A DNA stretch of 64,000 bases from DATJLY01 sp963729295 (GCA_963729295.1 CAVSNJ010000004.1:62001-126000); one strand, 5' to 3'. Shown: positions 38,101 through 46,797, numbered from the stretch's first letter. Notes: generated by a model from the sequence alone, not told the origin. Numbers and translations are program-made.

Positions 38101-38227
38101 CATCGTCAGCCAGATGCTCACGCTCTTCACCACGCCTGTCATTTATCTCGCGTTCGACCGGCTCGCGGCGCGGCTCGGTGCCGAGGGCGGCGTCGTCGGC
38201 GGCGAAGGCGAGGGCGCGCCGTCGTGA
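35114..38227 (+). CDS. RND multidrug efflux permease (MdtB-like)
   Basis: This 1037-residue HAE-1-type inner-membrane pump has 12 membrane helices and two large periplasmic loops. Family motifs include FILRPVATSLLMVAVMLVGA, TIQVQTFYPGASPDVMTSSV, the proton-relay helix 4 stretch LTIASGFVVDDAIVMIENIQ with the twin Asp, and GIVKKNAIMMIDFALDAQR in helix 10. MdtB-like pumps pair with an MdtC-like partner as a heterotrimer for bile salts, novobiocin or similar drugs; the substrate here is unknown. Its TGA overlaps the GTG start of the next permease. Confidence 0.95.
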   Translation: MSPSRLFILRPVATSLLMVAVMLVGALAFQFLPLSALPEVDYPTIQVQTFYPGASPDVMTSSVTAPLERQFGEMPGLVQMSSTSSAGASVITLQFNLDLSLDIAEQEVQASINAAGNLLPSDLPAPPIYAKVNPADAPILTLALTSKTLPLPQIEDAADTHLAQKISQLPGVGLVAINGGQRPAVRIEADTRKLAAYGLNIDDLRTTINNQNTDTPKGSFDGPARAYSINANDQLQDAAEYMNLIVAYKDGNPVRLKDVARAVQSSENNRLTGWSNMTPAVILNIQRQPGANVIQVVDGIKKLLPQFQSALPADVDMAVLTDRTVTIRASVHDVEFELSLAVVLVVLVIFVFLRSARATLIPSLSVPLSLVGTFGAMYLLGFSLNNLSLMALTIASGFVVDDAIVMIENIQRYIEEGVPPLEAALKGSAQVGFTIISLTISLIAVLIPLLFMGDVVGRLFREFAITLSVTILISAAVSLTVVPMACARLLKPPSETKESRFQRWARLRFEELVEAYGRALTWVLDRQGATLLVAVSTLALTAILYIVIPKGFFPVQDTGLIQGISEASQTISYGAMASEQEALVAAILKDPDVVNVSSYIGVDGTNTTLNSGRVLINLKPKDDRSDDVTAIMERIQQETQDVPDISLYMQPVQDLTIDTIVSRTQYQFILESADPAALATWVPKLVDKLNAAPEVADVASDLEQNGLSAYIDIDRQTAARFGITPATIDNALYDAYGQRIISTIFTQSNQYRVILENDPGLQKAVRDLSSIYLPSATGSGQVPLSVIAHVEEQTEPLQIDHLAQFPAAQVSFNVAPDASLGEAVDAINKAAKDIGMPQSIVLNFQGAALAFQSSLTNELFLILAAVVVVYIVLGVLYESFVHPVTILSTLPSAGIGALLALIAAGSELTVIAIIGIVLLIGIVKKNAIMMIDFALDAQRNEHMNARDAIYHASLLRFRPILMTTMAAILGALPLMVGTGTGAELRHPLGLTIVGGLIVSQMLTLFTTPVIYLAFDRLAARLGAEGGVVGGEGEGAPS

Positions 38228-41200
38228 CGTTCTCCGAGACATTCATCCGGCGCCCGGTCGCGACGGTGCTTCTGACCTTGGGCGTGCTGCTCGCCGGCGC
38301 CATCGCCTTCATCCATCTTCCCGTCGCGCCGCTGCCGCAGGTCGATCTGCCGACCATTTCGGTCCAGGCGTCGATGCCGGGGGCCTCGCCCGACGTCATG
38401 GCGACGAGCGTGGCGACGCCCTTGGAGCGCCATCTCGGCACCATCGCCGACGTCACCGAGATGACGTCCTCGAGCGGCAACGGCTCGACCCGCATCACGC
38501 TGCAATTCGGCCTCGACCGCGACATCGACGGCGCCGCGCGCGACGTGCAGGCGGCGATCAACGCCGCGCGCGCCGATCTGCCGGCGAACTTGCGCAGCAA
38601 CCCGACCTATCGCAAGGTCAACGTAGCCGACGCGCCGGTGCTGATCCTCGCGCTCACCTCGGATACGCTCTCCCGCGGTCAGATCTACGACGCCGCCACC
38701 ACCGTGCTCGAGCAGAAATTCTCCCAGGTCGAGGGCGTGGGCGAGGTCGATATCGGCGGTGGCGCGCTGCCGGCGGTTCGGGTCGAGCTCAATCCCGGCG
38801 CGCTCTTCAAATACGGCATCGGGCTCGAGGACATCCGCGCGGCATTGAACGCCGCCAACGCGCACAGCCCCAAGGGCGCCATCGAGGAAGGCCGGCTCCA
38901 TTTCCAGATCTACGACAACGACCAGGGGCGCCAGGCATCGGACTATCAGGATCTTGTCGTCGCTTATCGCAACGGTGCGGCGGTCAAGCTCACCGATGTC
39001 GGCGACGTGATCGATTCGGTCGAGAACGTGCGCAACGCCGGCATCGCCAACGGCAAGCCGTCGATCCTCGTCATCATCTACCGCGCGCCCAACGCCAACA
39101 TCATCGATACGGTCGATAGCGTGAAGGCGCTCATCCCCGAGCTCAAGGCCTCGATCTCGCCGACCATCGACATCGCCGTGGCGGTCGATCGCTCGATCAC
39201 GATCCGCGCGTCCCTTGCCGATATCGAGCGCACGCTGATGATCGCCTCGTGCCTCGTCATCCTGGTCGTGTTCCTGTTCCTGCGGAACGGCCGGGCGACG
39301 CTCATCCCGTCGATCGCCGTGCCGGTGTCCTTGATCGGCACGTTCGGCGTCATGTATCTCCTGGGCTTCAGCATCGACAATCTGTCGCTCATGGCCTTGA
39401 CCGTGGCGACGGGCTTCGTCGTGGACGATGCGATCGTCGTGCTCGAAAACATCACGCGCCACATCGAAGGCGGTATGCCGCGCTTTGCCGCGGCCCTTCA
39501 GGGCGCGCGCGAAGTGGGCTTCACCGTGCTGTCGATGAGCCTCTCGCTCGTCGCGGTCTTCATCCCGATCATCCTGATGGGCGGGATCGTCGGCCGCTTC
39601 TTCCGCGAGTTCGGCATCACGCTCTCGATCGCGGTGCTGGTCTCGCTCGCGGTCTCGCTGACGCTGACGCCGATGATGTGCGCGCGCATCCTCCGCCCGG
39701 CGCACGAGGCGCATCAGGAAGGCCGCTTCCTCGGCGCCGCCTCGCGCGTCTTCGACGCGATGCTGCGCGGCTATGACCGCTCACTGCGCTGGGCGCTCGC
39801 GCATCCTTTGAGCGTCATGGTCGTGCTCGCCGCGACGGTCGCGCTCAACGTCTATCTCTACATCGCCGTGCCCAAGGGCATCTTCCCGCAGCAGGATACG
39901 GGCCGGGTCATCGGCGGCATCCAGGCCGACCAGGCGATCTCGTTCCAGCTCATGCAGCAGAAGATGACGCAGTTCATCAACATCGTTCACAGCGACCCGG
40001 CGGTCGACAGCGTCGTCGGATTCACCGGCGGGGGCGCGGCCAACAGCGGCTTCGTGTTCATCTCGTTGAAGGCCCTGTCGCAGCGCAACGTGTCGGCCGA
40101 CCAGGTGATCGCCCGTCTGCGCGGCAAGCTGGCGCAGGTGCCGGGCGCCTCGCTCTTCCTCCAGGCGGTGCAGGATTTCCGCGTCGGCGGACGGCAGTCG
40201 AACGCCCAGTATCAATACACGCTGCAATCCGACACCACCGAAGAATTGAACACCTGGGGCCCCAAGATCCTGGCGGCGCTGCAAAAAATCCCCGAGCTCA
40301 AAGACGTCAACACCGATCAGCAGAGCAAGGGCCTCGAAGCCGACCTCGTGATCGACCGCGCGACCGCCTCGCGCCTCGGCATCAACACAAGCCAGATCGA
40401 CAACACGCTCTACGACGCGTTCGGCCAGCGTCAGGTCTCGGTCATCTACAACCCCCTGAACCAGTATCACGTCGTCATGGAGGTGGCGCCGCAATACTGG
40501 CAAAGCCCCGAGACCTTGAAGGACATCTATATCAGCACCTCGGGCGGCGCCGTGGGCGGGGTGCAGTCGACAAACGCCGTCGCCGGAACCGTGACGAGCG
40601 CGAAGGTCGCCTCGAATGCGCAGTCGGTGGCGGCCGACCAGGCGCGCAACGCCGCCACCAACTCGATCTCCTTGACCGGCCACGGCAGCGCCTCGACCGG
40701 CGCCGCGGTGAGCCCGCTCTCCGAGACCATGATCCCGCTTTCGGCGATTGCCCACTTCGCGCCCGGCTCGACGCCCTTGTCGGTGAGTCATCAGGGCCTT
40801 TTCGTCGCCACCACCATCTCCTTCAACCTCGCTCCCGGCGCCGCGCTCTCCGACGCCGACGCGGCGATCGCGCAGGCGATGAGCGACATTCGCGTTCCCG
40901 CCGCGGTCCAAGGCAGCTTCCAAGGCACGGCGCAGATCTATCAGCAATCGCTCGCGACCGAGCCTTTTCTGGTCATCGCCGCGATCGCCGCCGTTTATAT
41001 AGTGCTGGGCGTCCTCTATGAGAGCTACGTCCACCCGATCACGATCCTTTCGACGCTGCCCTCGGCTGGCGTCGGCGCCGTCCTGGCGCTGATGGCGGCC
41101 AAGACCGAGTTCACCCTCATCGCGCTGATCGGCGTCATCCTCCTCATCGGCATCGTCAAGAAAAATGCCATCATGATGATCGACTTCGCCTTGGACGCCG

Positions 41201-41520
41201 AGCGCAGCCGCGGCCTCGCCTCGGGCCAGGCGATCTACGAGGCCTGCCTCCTGCGCTTCCGGCCGATCATGATGACGACGATGGCGGCGCTTTTGGGCGC
41301 GGTGCCGCTCGCCTTCGGTTTCGGCGAGGGCGGCGAGCTGCGCCGCCCGCTCGGCCTCTCGATCGTGGGCGGCCTCATCGTGAGCCAGATGCTGACGCTC
41401 TACACGACGCCGGTGGTCTATCTCTATCTCGACCGCTTCCGCCATTGGGCGCAGCGCAAATGGCGCGGCGTCAAGCCGGGTCTCGCGCCCGGCCGCCAGG
41501 CCGGGGCAGGCGCCGAATGA
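38224..41520 (+). CDS. RND multidrug efflux permease (MdtC-like) with extra periplasmic insert
   Basis: This 1098-residue partner permease starts at GTG 38224, which overlaps the previous stop (GTGA). Family motifs: FIRRPVATVLLTLGVLLAGA, TVATGFVVDDAIVVLENITR with the twin Asp, and GIVKKNAIMMIDFALDAERS. It is about 60-70 residues longer than typical MdtC. The surplus lies at about 775-833 (Ala/Ser/Thr/Asn-rich, for example GTVTSAKVASNAQSVAADQA), between DIYISTSGG and MIPLSAIAHF, in the periplasmic docking/porter loop. It overlaps the outer-membrane factor gene by 4 bases (ATGA). Confidence 0.95.
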   Translation: MTFSETFIRRPVATVLLTLGVLLAGAIAFIHLPVAPLPQVDLPTISVQASMPGASPDVMATSVATPLERHLGTIADVTEMTSSSGNGSTRITLQFGLDRDIDGAARDVQAAINAARADLPANLRSNPTYRKVNVADAPVLILALTSDTLSRGQIYDAATTVLEQKFSQVEGVGEVDIGGGALPAVRVELNPGALFKYGIGLEDIRAALNAANAHSPKGAIEEGRLHFQIYDNDQGRQASDYQDLVVAYRNGAAVKLTDVGDVIDSVENVRNAGIANGKPSILVIIYRAPNANIIDTVDSVKALIPELKASISPTIDIAVAVDRSITIRASLADIERTLMIASCLVILVVFLFLRNGRATLIPSIAVPVSLIGTFGVMYLLGFSIDNLSLMALTVATGFVVDDAIVVLENITRHIEGGMPRFAAALQGAREVGFTVLSMSLSLVAVFIPIILMGGIVGRFFREFGITLSIAVLVSLAVSLTLTPMMCARILRPAHEAHQEGRFLGAASRVFDAMLRGYDRSLRWALAHPLSVMVVLAATVALNVYLYIAVPKGIFPQQDTGRVIGGIQADQAISFQLMQQKMTQFINIVHSDPAVDSVVGFTGGGAANSGFVFISLKALSQRNVSADQVIARLRGKLAQVPGASLFLQAVQDFRVGGRQSNAQYQYTLQSDTTEELNTWGPKILAALQKIPELKDVNTDQQSKGLEADLVIDRATASRLGINTSQIDNTLYDAFGQRQVSVIYNPLNQYHVVMEVAPQYWQSPETLKDIYISTSGGAVGGVQSTNAVAGTVTSAKVASNAQSVAADQARNAATNSISLTGHGSASTGAAVSPLSETMIPLSAIAHFAPGSTPLSVSHQGLFVATTISFNLAPGAALSDADAAIAQAMSDIRVPAAVQGSFQGTAQIYQQSLATEPFLVIAAIAAVYIVLGVLYESYVHPITILSTLPSAGVGAVLALMAAKTEFTLIALIGVILLIGIVKKNAIMMIDFALDAERSRGLASGQAIYEACLLRFRPIMMTTMAALLGAVPLAFGFGEGGELRRPLGLSIVGGLIVSQMLTLYTTPVVYLYLDRFRHWAQRKWRGVKPGLAPGRQAGAGAE

Positions 41521-42948
41521 GGACGCGGCTCGTCATCGCCGCGCTCGGTGCGCTCGGCGGCTGCACCGTCGGCCCGGATTACGGCCGCCCGCCGGCACCC
41601 GCGCCTGCGGCCTTCAAGGAGGTCGACGGCTGGAAGCCCGCGAGCCCAAGCGCGCCGCAAAGCGGCGAGCCCTGGTGGGCGATCTACAACGACCCGCTGC
41701 TCTCCTCGCTCGAGGGCGAGGTCGTCGTCTCGAATGAGACGCTCAAGGCCGACGAGGCCGCCTTCCGCCAGGCGAGCGCCTTCGTCGAGGAGGCGCGCGC
41801 CGGCTATTACCCGACCGTCGCCGGCGCTGCCTCGGCCGCCCGCTCGGCGACGCCGTTGCAAGGCGGAAGCCTCTCGCGCGGCGGCGGCGGGGCCAATACC
41901 ACGGCCTATCAGAATTCCTTCTCGATCGGCCCGACCGCGACCTGGGTTCCCGACATCTGGGGCAAGATCCGCCGCACCGTCGAAAGCGACGTCGCCAACG
42001 CGCAGGCTTCGGCCGCCGATCTCGCCGCGGCGCAGCTTTCGGCACAAGGCTCGCTCGCCGCCGATTATTTCGAGCTGCGCATGACCGACGAGCAGAAGAG
42101 CGTCCTCGAACAGACCGTCGTCAACGACCAGCACTCGCTCGACATCACCCGGAACCAGTACAACGCCGGCTTCGCCGCCGAGACCAACGTCGCCACCGCC
42201 GAGACGCAGCTCGAAACGGTGAAGGCGCAGCTCATCGGCGAGGACGTGCAGCGTGCCCAGTTCGAGCATGCGATCGCCGTCCTCGTCGGCAAGGCGCCGG
42301 CCGATTTCTCGATCGCGCGCGTGAGCTATCCGAATTCGGTGCCGGTCGTGCCCGCGGGCGTGCCGTCGGCGCTCCTGGAGCGGCGGCCCGACATCGCCGC
42401 CGCCGAGCGCGCCATGGCGTCCGCCAACGCGCTCATCGGCGTCGCCATCTCCGCCTACTATCCCGACATCACGCTCTCGGCCGACGCGAATTTCGCGAGT
42501 TCACGCGATCCAGAACGTGCTGTCGCTCGCCAATGCCGGCTGGACCATCGCCGCCTCGGCGAGCGACACCTTGTTCGACGCCGGCTTGCGCTCGGCCCAG
42601 GTCGAGGCGGCGCGCGCCGCCTATGACGAAAGCGTCGCCACATATCGCGGCACCGTGCTGACCGCGTTCCAGCAGGTCGAGGACGATCTCGCGAGCCTGC
42701 GCATCCTCGAACAGGAGGCTGCGGCCGAGGATATCGCGGTGAAATCGGCGCAGCGCGCGGTCGAGCTCACGCTCAACCAGTATCAGGCCGGCACCGTCGC
42801 CTACACCTCCGTCATCGTCGCGCAGACGACCGCGCTCGGCGACGAGCAGCAGCTTCTCACCATCCTGCAAAACCGCCTCGTCGCCTCGGCCAATCTGATC
42901 GAGGCCCTGGGCGGCGGCTGGGAGGCAACGCAGCTTCCGGCGCTGTAG
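41517..42948 (+). pseudogene. RND outer-membrane factor lipoprotein (NodT/OprM type), +1 frameshifted
   Basis: ATG 41517 opens a lipoprotein signal (RLVIAALGALGGC with the lipobox Cys), then CTVGPDYGRPPAPAPAAF and the first repeat of a TolC-like trimer barrel. The second half has RRPDIAAAERAMASANALIG. At about 42504 an extra C shifts the frame after ADANFASS. The other frame continues exactly as expected (IQNVLSLANAGWTIAASASD, TLFDAGLRSAQVEAARAAYD) to LPAL and a stop at 42948. Corrected length would be about 476 residues, normal. If real, the shift removes the C-terminal third and would disable export through this operon unless another outer-membrane factor substitutes. Confidence 0.88.
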
Positions 42949-42966
42949 GCACATCGGGAGTGAGCA

Positions 42967-43632
42967 ATGAATCTTCCCAACGCAGTGTCGGTCGCGCTTC
43001 TCGTCGCAGCGCTTTACGCGAACGAAGCCGGTGCGCAGACGGCCGACGACGCACATCTGCAGGCGTTCACCCGATCCGATTTCTATAAGGGTCTGATAAA
43101 CCGCGCTATTGCCGCGCTCCCTCCGACGGTCTTTACCAAGTGTCCGTCTCTAGTCTCGAATGGCTCGCGAGTAACGATGCTGAAGCCGGTTTCCTTTGGC
43201 GCCGACGGCTTCCCGAACGCCGGCATGTGGAAGCAAAGCTTTCCGGTCAGCGGATGTGGCAACGACACCATCGTGAACTTTTATTTCACGGCAGGCGCCG
43301 ACGAGAAAGTGAATACCTTGATCGGCGCTCCCGGCTCGACCGGTGCCGATCTCACGCTGCAGCGGGATGCTCTGCTCTACGCAAATATGGGCGCGCAGAT
43401 CGTTGCGGGGGATTGCAAGCAATTCACCGTAAGAAACACCAAGTTCGAAGCCTTTGGTCTGGCGAAGCCCGCGACTGCCGACCCCGGTCCAGATAGCCAG
43501 TTTCGTCCGTGGTGGGAGACGTGGACGATGATTGGATGCGGCCGGATCGTCGATGTTCCAATCGATTTCGTGCCAAACGCGACAGGCACACAAATCATCC
43601 AGCCGGGCGGCAGCGTCGAGCATCGGGACTGA
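42967..43632 (+). CDS. Secreted protein of unknown function
   Basis: This 221-residue protein has a signal peptide (AVSVALLVAALYANEAGA, cleavage near AGA-QT). The mature region has six cysteines or so (TKCPSL, SGCGND, GDCKQF, IGCGRI), probably paired in disulfides. The first 40 residues are helical and the rest beta-prone (GNDTIVNFYFTAGADEKVNT, GCGRIVDVPIDFVPN). Codon use is less GC-biased than in the efflux operon 18 bp upstream, so it may be a later addition. No family recognised. It could be cotranscribed with the efflux genes. Confidence 0.7.
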   Translation: MNLPNAVSVALLVAALYANEAGAQTADDAHLQAFTRSDFYKGLINRAIAALPPTVFTKCPSLVSNGSRVTMLKPVSFGADGFPNAGMWKQSFPVSGCGNDTIVNFYFTAGADEKVNTLIGAPGSTGADLTLQRDALLYANMGAQIVAGDCKQFTVRNTKFEAFGLAKPATADPGPDSQFRPWWETWTMIGCGRIVDVPIDFVPNATGTQIIQPGGSVEHRD

Positions 43633-43680
43633 CCGCCGGACGGTAAAAAAACGCGGCGCAGCTCCCAGCGCTGTAGGGCA

Positions 43681-43792
43681 AACCTCGCCCCGCCGGGGAG
43701 AGGTCGGCGCGCAGCGCCGGGTGAGGGGGCTTGCGATGAACACCGTGCCTGCTCCCCCTCACCCTGCCCTCTCCCCGGAGGGGAGAGGGTTT
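43681..43792. repeat. Inverted pair of dispersed palindromic repeats
   Basis: Two copies in opposite orientation, 43681-43728 and 43752-43792, both with the CCCCTCACC...CTCTCCCC-GGGGAGAG core also present inside pspF at 18433-18514. Together they could fold into a large hairpin between the secreted-protein gene and the convergent lipocalin gene, and may act as a bidirectional transcript end. Nothing else is seen in 43633-43824. Confidence 0.8.
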
Positions 43793-43824
43793 AGATTGCC
43801 ACGTGAATTGGGCTTCTCGCGCCG

Positions 43825-44346
43825 CTACTTCACGCGCTTCCAGTCCATGTCGATGCGGCCGCCGCCCACCGCGGCAATGTTGCCGAAATGCATCGCGGTC
43901 GCGCTGATCGACGTGACGGTCCGCACCTGCGGAACATCGAGCTGGTTCGGGAATGTGCTCGCCTCGAGCGTCTCGTCGATGGTCCGCGTCTTCTCGTCGA
44001 CCGTGTAGATGCCGTAATAGGCGAGGGTTCCGACCGAGAGCGCCTTTGCCTCGTCCGCGCTCGGGTTCGTCGCGTCCTTCGAGGCGATTTTCGGCAAATC
44101 CTCGCGCGCGATCATGAGAAAGACGCGCCCGTCCGCCATGAACACCTGGAGCCCCTTCGGGTGGGCGCCGAAGCGCCGCAGCTTGGTGCCGTCGGCGCGG
44201 GCCTGTTCCCACGAGACGAGCGTCCAGGTGCCGACGATCTGCTGCTTCAGCGCTTTTCCTTGGCCGAGCGCGCCCGGCGGCGCGAGCGCAAGCGCCGCCG
44301 TTGCGGCCGCGAGCGCCGCAAGGCCGGGAATGATCCGCCCCTTCAT
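43825..44346 (-). CDS. Lipocalin-like domain secreted protein
   Basis: This 173-residue protein starts at ATG 44346 (a further ATG at 44361 is possible). The signal peptide is IIPGLAALAAATAALALAPP with cleavage near GALG. The mature domain starts QQIVGTWTLVSWEQARADGT, then HPKGLQVFMADGRVFLMIAR, and YYGIYTVDEKTRTIDETLEA, which is the Lipocalin_5 pattern. Such proteins are small periplasmic beta-barrels that bind hydrophobic ligands; the ligand is unknown. Monocistronic. Confidence 0.82.
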   Translation of the reverse strand: MKGRIIPGLAALAAATAALALAPPGALGQGKALKQQIVGTWTLVSWEQARADGTKLRRFGAHPKGLQVFMADGRVFLMIAREDLPKIASKDATNPSADEAKALSVGTLAYYGIYTVDEKTRTIDETLEASTFPNQLDVPQVRTVTSISATAMHFGNIAAVGGGRIDMDWKRVK

Positions 44347-44434
44347 CGCACCCTCCCACATGGTTGCGCGTCAGGATGAGGGCTCGGCTCCGCGCCGGCA
44401 AGTCATGCGGCCGGGCCCGCCAAGGCCGTCGAGC

Positions 44435-44463
44435 TTGACAATGTACGCAAAATGTGATATGAC
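44435..44463 (+). promoter_or_regulatory. Near-consensus sigma-70 promoter
   Basis: TTGACA (44435-44440), 17-base spacer, TATGAC (44458-44463). Predicted transcription start near 44470. The next protein start on this strand is the amidohydrolase at 44812, about 340 bases on. Confidence 0.55.
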
Positions 44464-44597
44464 TGCCGCGCCTCGATATGGGATTGGGGCAGGCGGGACG
44501 GACAGCGCCGTTTTGCCAGTGAAATGCGGTGAAACCGGCGCCAAGAGTGATTGGCAGAGCCGGCCGAGCGATTGCGAGAGGGTGGAAAATGAGCGTC

Positions 44598-44611
44598 AAA
44601 ATACGTATTTT
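44598..44611. promoter_or_regulatory. Perfect 14-bp AT palindrome
   Basis: AAAATACGTATTTT, flanked by GGAAAA on the left and CC on the right, so it stands out from the GC-rich background. It could be an operator of an unlinked dimeric regulator or a stem in a leader RNA. Confidence 0.4.
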
Positions 44612-44811
44612 CCAGTCACGCCAACGGGTTCTGCCAAAAACCTCGCGTCCCATGTCCGGCGCGGATAGGCATTGATGGGCATGGCTACGCGGCGCGCGCG
44701 CATCCGGGGTGCGAATCGGCGCCGGGGCTGACGATTGCTCCGCCGCGTCGTCTCCGGTAGCATTTGCCGAGCCAACAGACCGAGAGGACGGCCTCAGGGC
44801 CGGGATGCGCC

Positions 44812-45840
44812 ATGACGATGACAGTCGACATGCATTCCCACATCATTCCGAAGGGCCTCGCCGACGCGCTCCGTGCGCGCACCAAGCCGCCGATGATGAT
44901 TCGCGGCGAGGACGGCAAGGAATATATGAATTCGCTCTTGAACGCCCGCGCGCCCATGACGCCGGGCTTCGACAACGTCGAGAAGCGCCTCGAGGAGATG
45001 GACAAGGACGGTGTGACGCATGCCGTCCTGTCGAACCAGATGCAGGACATCTCGTCGCTGCCGCTCGAGGATTCGGTGCCGCTCTGCCGCGCCTATAACG
45101 ATGGCATCTCGGCCGAGTGCCAAAAGCATCCGGGCCGCCTCCAGGCCTTCGCCGCGATCCCGATGGGCTCGGTCGCGGCGGCGGTCGCGGAATTCGACCG
45201 CGCCATGAGCCTCCCCGCCATCGTCGGCGCGATCGTTCCCGGCGATGCGTTCCTCACGGCCAAGCGCGCCGAGCATTGGGCGCCGCTCCTTGAGACGGCC
45301 GACCGGCACCGCGCCGTCATCCTCGCGCATTACGGCCGCTTGCCGAACGATCCCGAGGCGCCAAAGCCGGATCTCACCGACAACCGGCGCCTGCGCATCG
45401 GCACGCTCGATATGCAATCGCGCATCTCGTCGAGCATGCTGACCTTCTGCCTCACCGACTTCCTCGACAAGTACCCGAACCTGACGATGATGACGCACAA
45501 TTTGGGCGGCAACATCCCGTTCGAGGTCGAGCGCATGGACCATCGCACGATGGTCGACGAGACGCTCGGCACCGAGCTGCCGTCGACACGGTTCCGCAAG
45601 GCGCGTCTCCTCGTCGACTGCAACTCGCTCGGGCCGCGCTCGATCGAGCGCGCGGTCGATGTCTACGGCGCCGACAAGATCGTGTTCGGCTCGGACGGCA
45701 CGCATTTCGGCATGGAATGGACGCAAAAGGCGATCAACGAGGCGCGCATCAGCGACGCCGACAAGGATTTGATCCGCGGCGGCAACGCCCACCGCACCTT
45801 GGCCCGCGTCGTCGGCCGGATGGCCGTCGCCGCGCAATAG
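44812..45840 (+). CDS. Amidohydrolase-2 family decarboxylase/hydrolase (ACMSD-like)
   Basis: This 342-residue TIM-barrel protein starts at ATG 44812 with the metal motif DMHSHIIPKGLADAL (HxH at 8 and 10). It also has LSNQMQDISSLPLEDSVPLC, a downstream His in MMTHNLGGNIPFEVERMD, and a terminal Asp in IVFGSDGTHFGMEW. The pattern fits the aminocarboxymuconate-semialdehyde decarboxylase / gamma-resorcylate decarboxylase group, which act on aromatic or muconate acids in the cytosol using a zinc ion. The substrate is uncertain. A DMT transporter follows 69 bp downstream and might be cotranscribed. Confidence 0.85.
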   Translation: MTMTVDMHSHIIPKGLADALRARTKPPMMIRGEDGKEYMNSLLNARAPMTPGFDNVEKRLEEMDKDGVTHAVLSNQMQDISSLPLEDSVPLCRAYNDGISAECQKHPGRLQAFAAIPMGSVAAAVAEFDRAMSLPAIVGAIVPGDAFLTAKRAEHWAPLLETADRHRAVILAHYGRLPNDPEAPKPDLTDNRRLRIGTLDMQSRISSSMLTFCLTDFLDKYPNLTMMTHNLGGNIPFEVERMDHRTMVDETLGTELPSTRFRKARLLVDCNSLGPRSIERAVDVYGADKIVFGSDGTHFGMEWTQKAINEARISDADKDLIRGGNAHRTLARVVGRMAVAAQ

Positions 45841-45909
45841 CTCAGCGGACCGGCGCCGCCGCTTCGCAGGGTCGAGGCGGCGGCGTCGCTTTAGAGGGGG
45901 AGATCGTCG

Positions 45910-46797
45910 GTGGCGACGCGGCGCGATTCCGTGCTGGCCGGGATCGCCTTCATGGTCGCATCGACCGTCGCCTTCGCCCTCGTCAACGCGCTCATCAAGT
46001 GGGAAGTGGCGCTCTACCCGGTCGGCGAGGTCGCGTTCTTCCGCTCGCTCTTCTCGCTCATCCCATGCTACGCGATCGTGCTGCCGCGCGTGGGCTTGCG
46101 CGCCTTCCGCACCGAGCGCCATTTCGATCACCTGAAGCGCGCGGTCTCGCAGCTCTGCTCGATGACCTCGATCTTCGTCGCCTTCAAGCTCATGCCCTTG
46201 GCCGGCGCGGTCGCGATCAGCTTCTCCTCGCCGCTCTTCACCACGCTCTTCTCGATCCTGATCTTGAAGGAGCGGGTCGGCATCCATCGCTGGAGCGCGC
46301 TTGCCGTGGGCTTCCTGGGTGTGCTGCTGGTGACGCGGCCCGGCATCGGCACGTTTCAGCTCGGCGCGCTCTTCGCGCTCGCCAACGCCGTGCTGATCTC
46401 GTCGGTCGCCGTCGCCATCCGCAAGATGAGCGACACCGAATCGACCGAGACGCTGATCGTCTACCAGCTCACGCTCCTGTCGCTTCTGACGGCGCTCCTG
46501 CTGCCCTGGGGCTTCGCGTGGCCCACGCCCGTCGATCTCTTCTTTCTCGCCGCCGCCGGGATCGTCAACGGCATCGCGCAATACTGGTGGACGAAATCGC
46601 TCCATCTTGCGCCCACCTCGGCGGTCGTGCCGTTCAACTACCTCTCGCTCGTCTGGGCCTCGCTCATCGGCTTCTGGATTTGGGGTGACGTGCCGACGCC
46701 CGGCCTCGTCCTGGGCTCGGCGATCGTGGTGGGATCGGGCCTCTACATCCTGTGGCGCGAGACGGGCCTCCGCGCCCGCGCCCGCGCCCGGGCGTGA
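45910..46797 (+). CDS. DMT-superfamily transporter (EamA)
   Basis: This 295-residue inner-membrane protein starts at GTG 45910 (AGGGGG upstream). About ten membrane helices form two EamA repeats: the first around MVASTVAFALVNALIKWEVA and MTSIFVAFKLMPLAGAVAIS, the second around ALFALANAVLISSVAVAIRK and YLSLVWASLIGFWIWGDVPT. EamA proteins export or import small metabolites such as amino acids or nucleosides. The substrate is unknown. The C-terminal tail is an Arg/Ala repeat. It sits between an amidohydrolase and a flavoprotein oxidase. Confidence 0.9.
   Translation: MATRRDSVLAGIAFMVASTVAFALVNALIKWEVALYPVGEVAFFRSLFSLIPCYAIVLPRVGLRAFRTERHFDHLKRAVSQLCSMTSIFVAFKLMPLAGAVAISFSSPLFTTLFSILILKERVGIHRWSALAVGFLGVLLVTRPGIGTFQLGALFALANAVLISSVAVAIRKMSDTESTETLIVYQLTLLSLLTALLLPWGFAWPTPVDLFFLAAAGIVNGIAQYWWTKSLHLAPTSAVVPFNYLSLVWASLIGFWIWGDVPTPGLVLGSAIVVGSGLYILWRETGLRARARARA

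Larger units (their letters stand above)
44347..44811. other. 465-bp non-coding region with promoter and palindrome
   Basis: No convincing protein frame is visible here. The region is AT-richer than average. It holds a near-consensus sigma-70 promoter (44435-44463), a perfect AT palindrome (44598-44611), and about 350 bp of downstream leader before the amidohydrolase. It may encode a small RNA or a long regulated 5' leader. Confidence 0.5.

Noticed and set aside
33608..38242. Very long open frame on the strand opposite the efflux genes
   Set aside because: High-GC codon bias keeps antisense frames open. The translation is low-complexity Arg/Asp/Glu/Gly/His text with no domain, while the sense strand encodes clear RND proteins.
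43633..43665. ACCG-CCGGA-CGGT followed by a run of A as a terminator
   Set aside because: The tract is A, not T, on the strand of the upstream gene, and the stem is only 4 bp.
44500..44570. GGTGAAACCGGC stretch resembling part of a cobalamin riboswitch
   Set aside because: The conserved B12 box and the rest of the core are missing, and the downstream gene is not B12-related.
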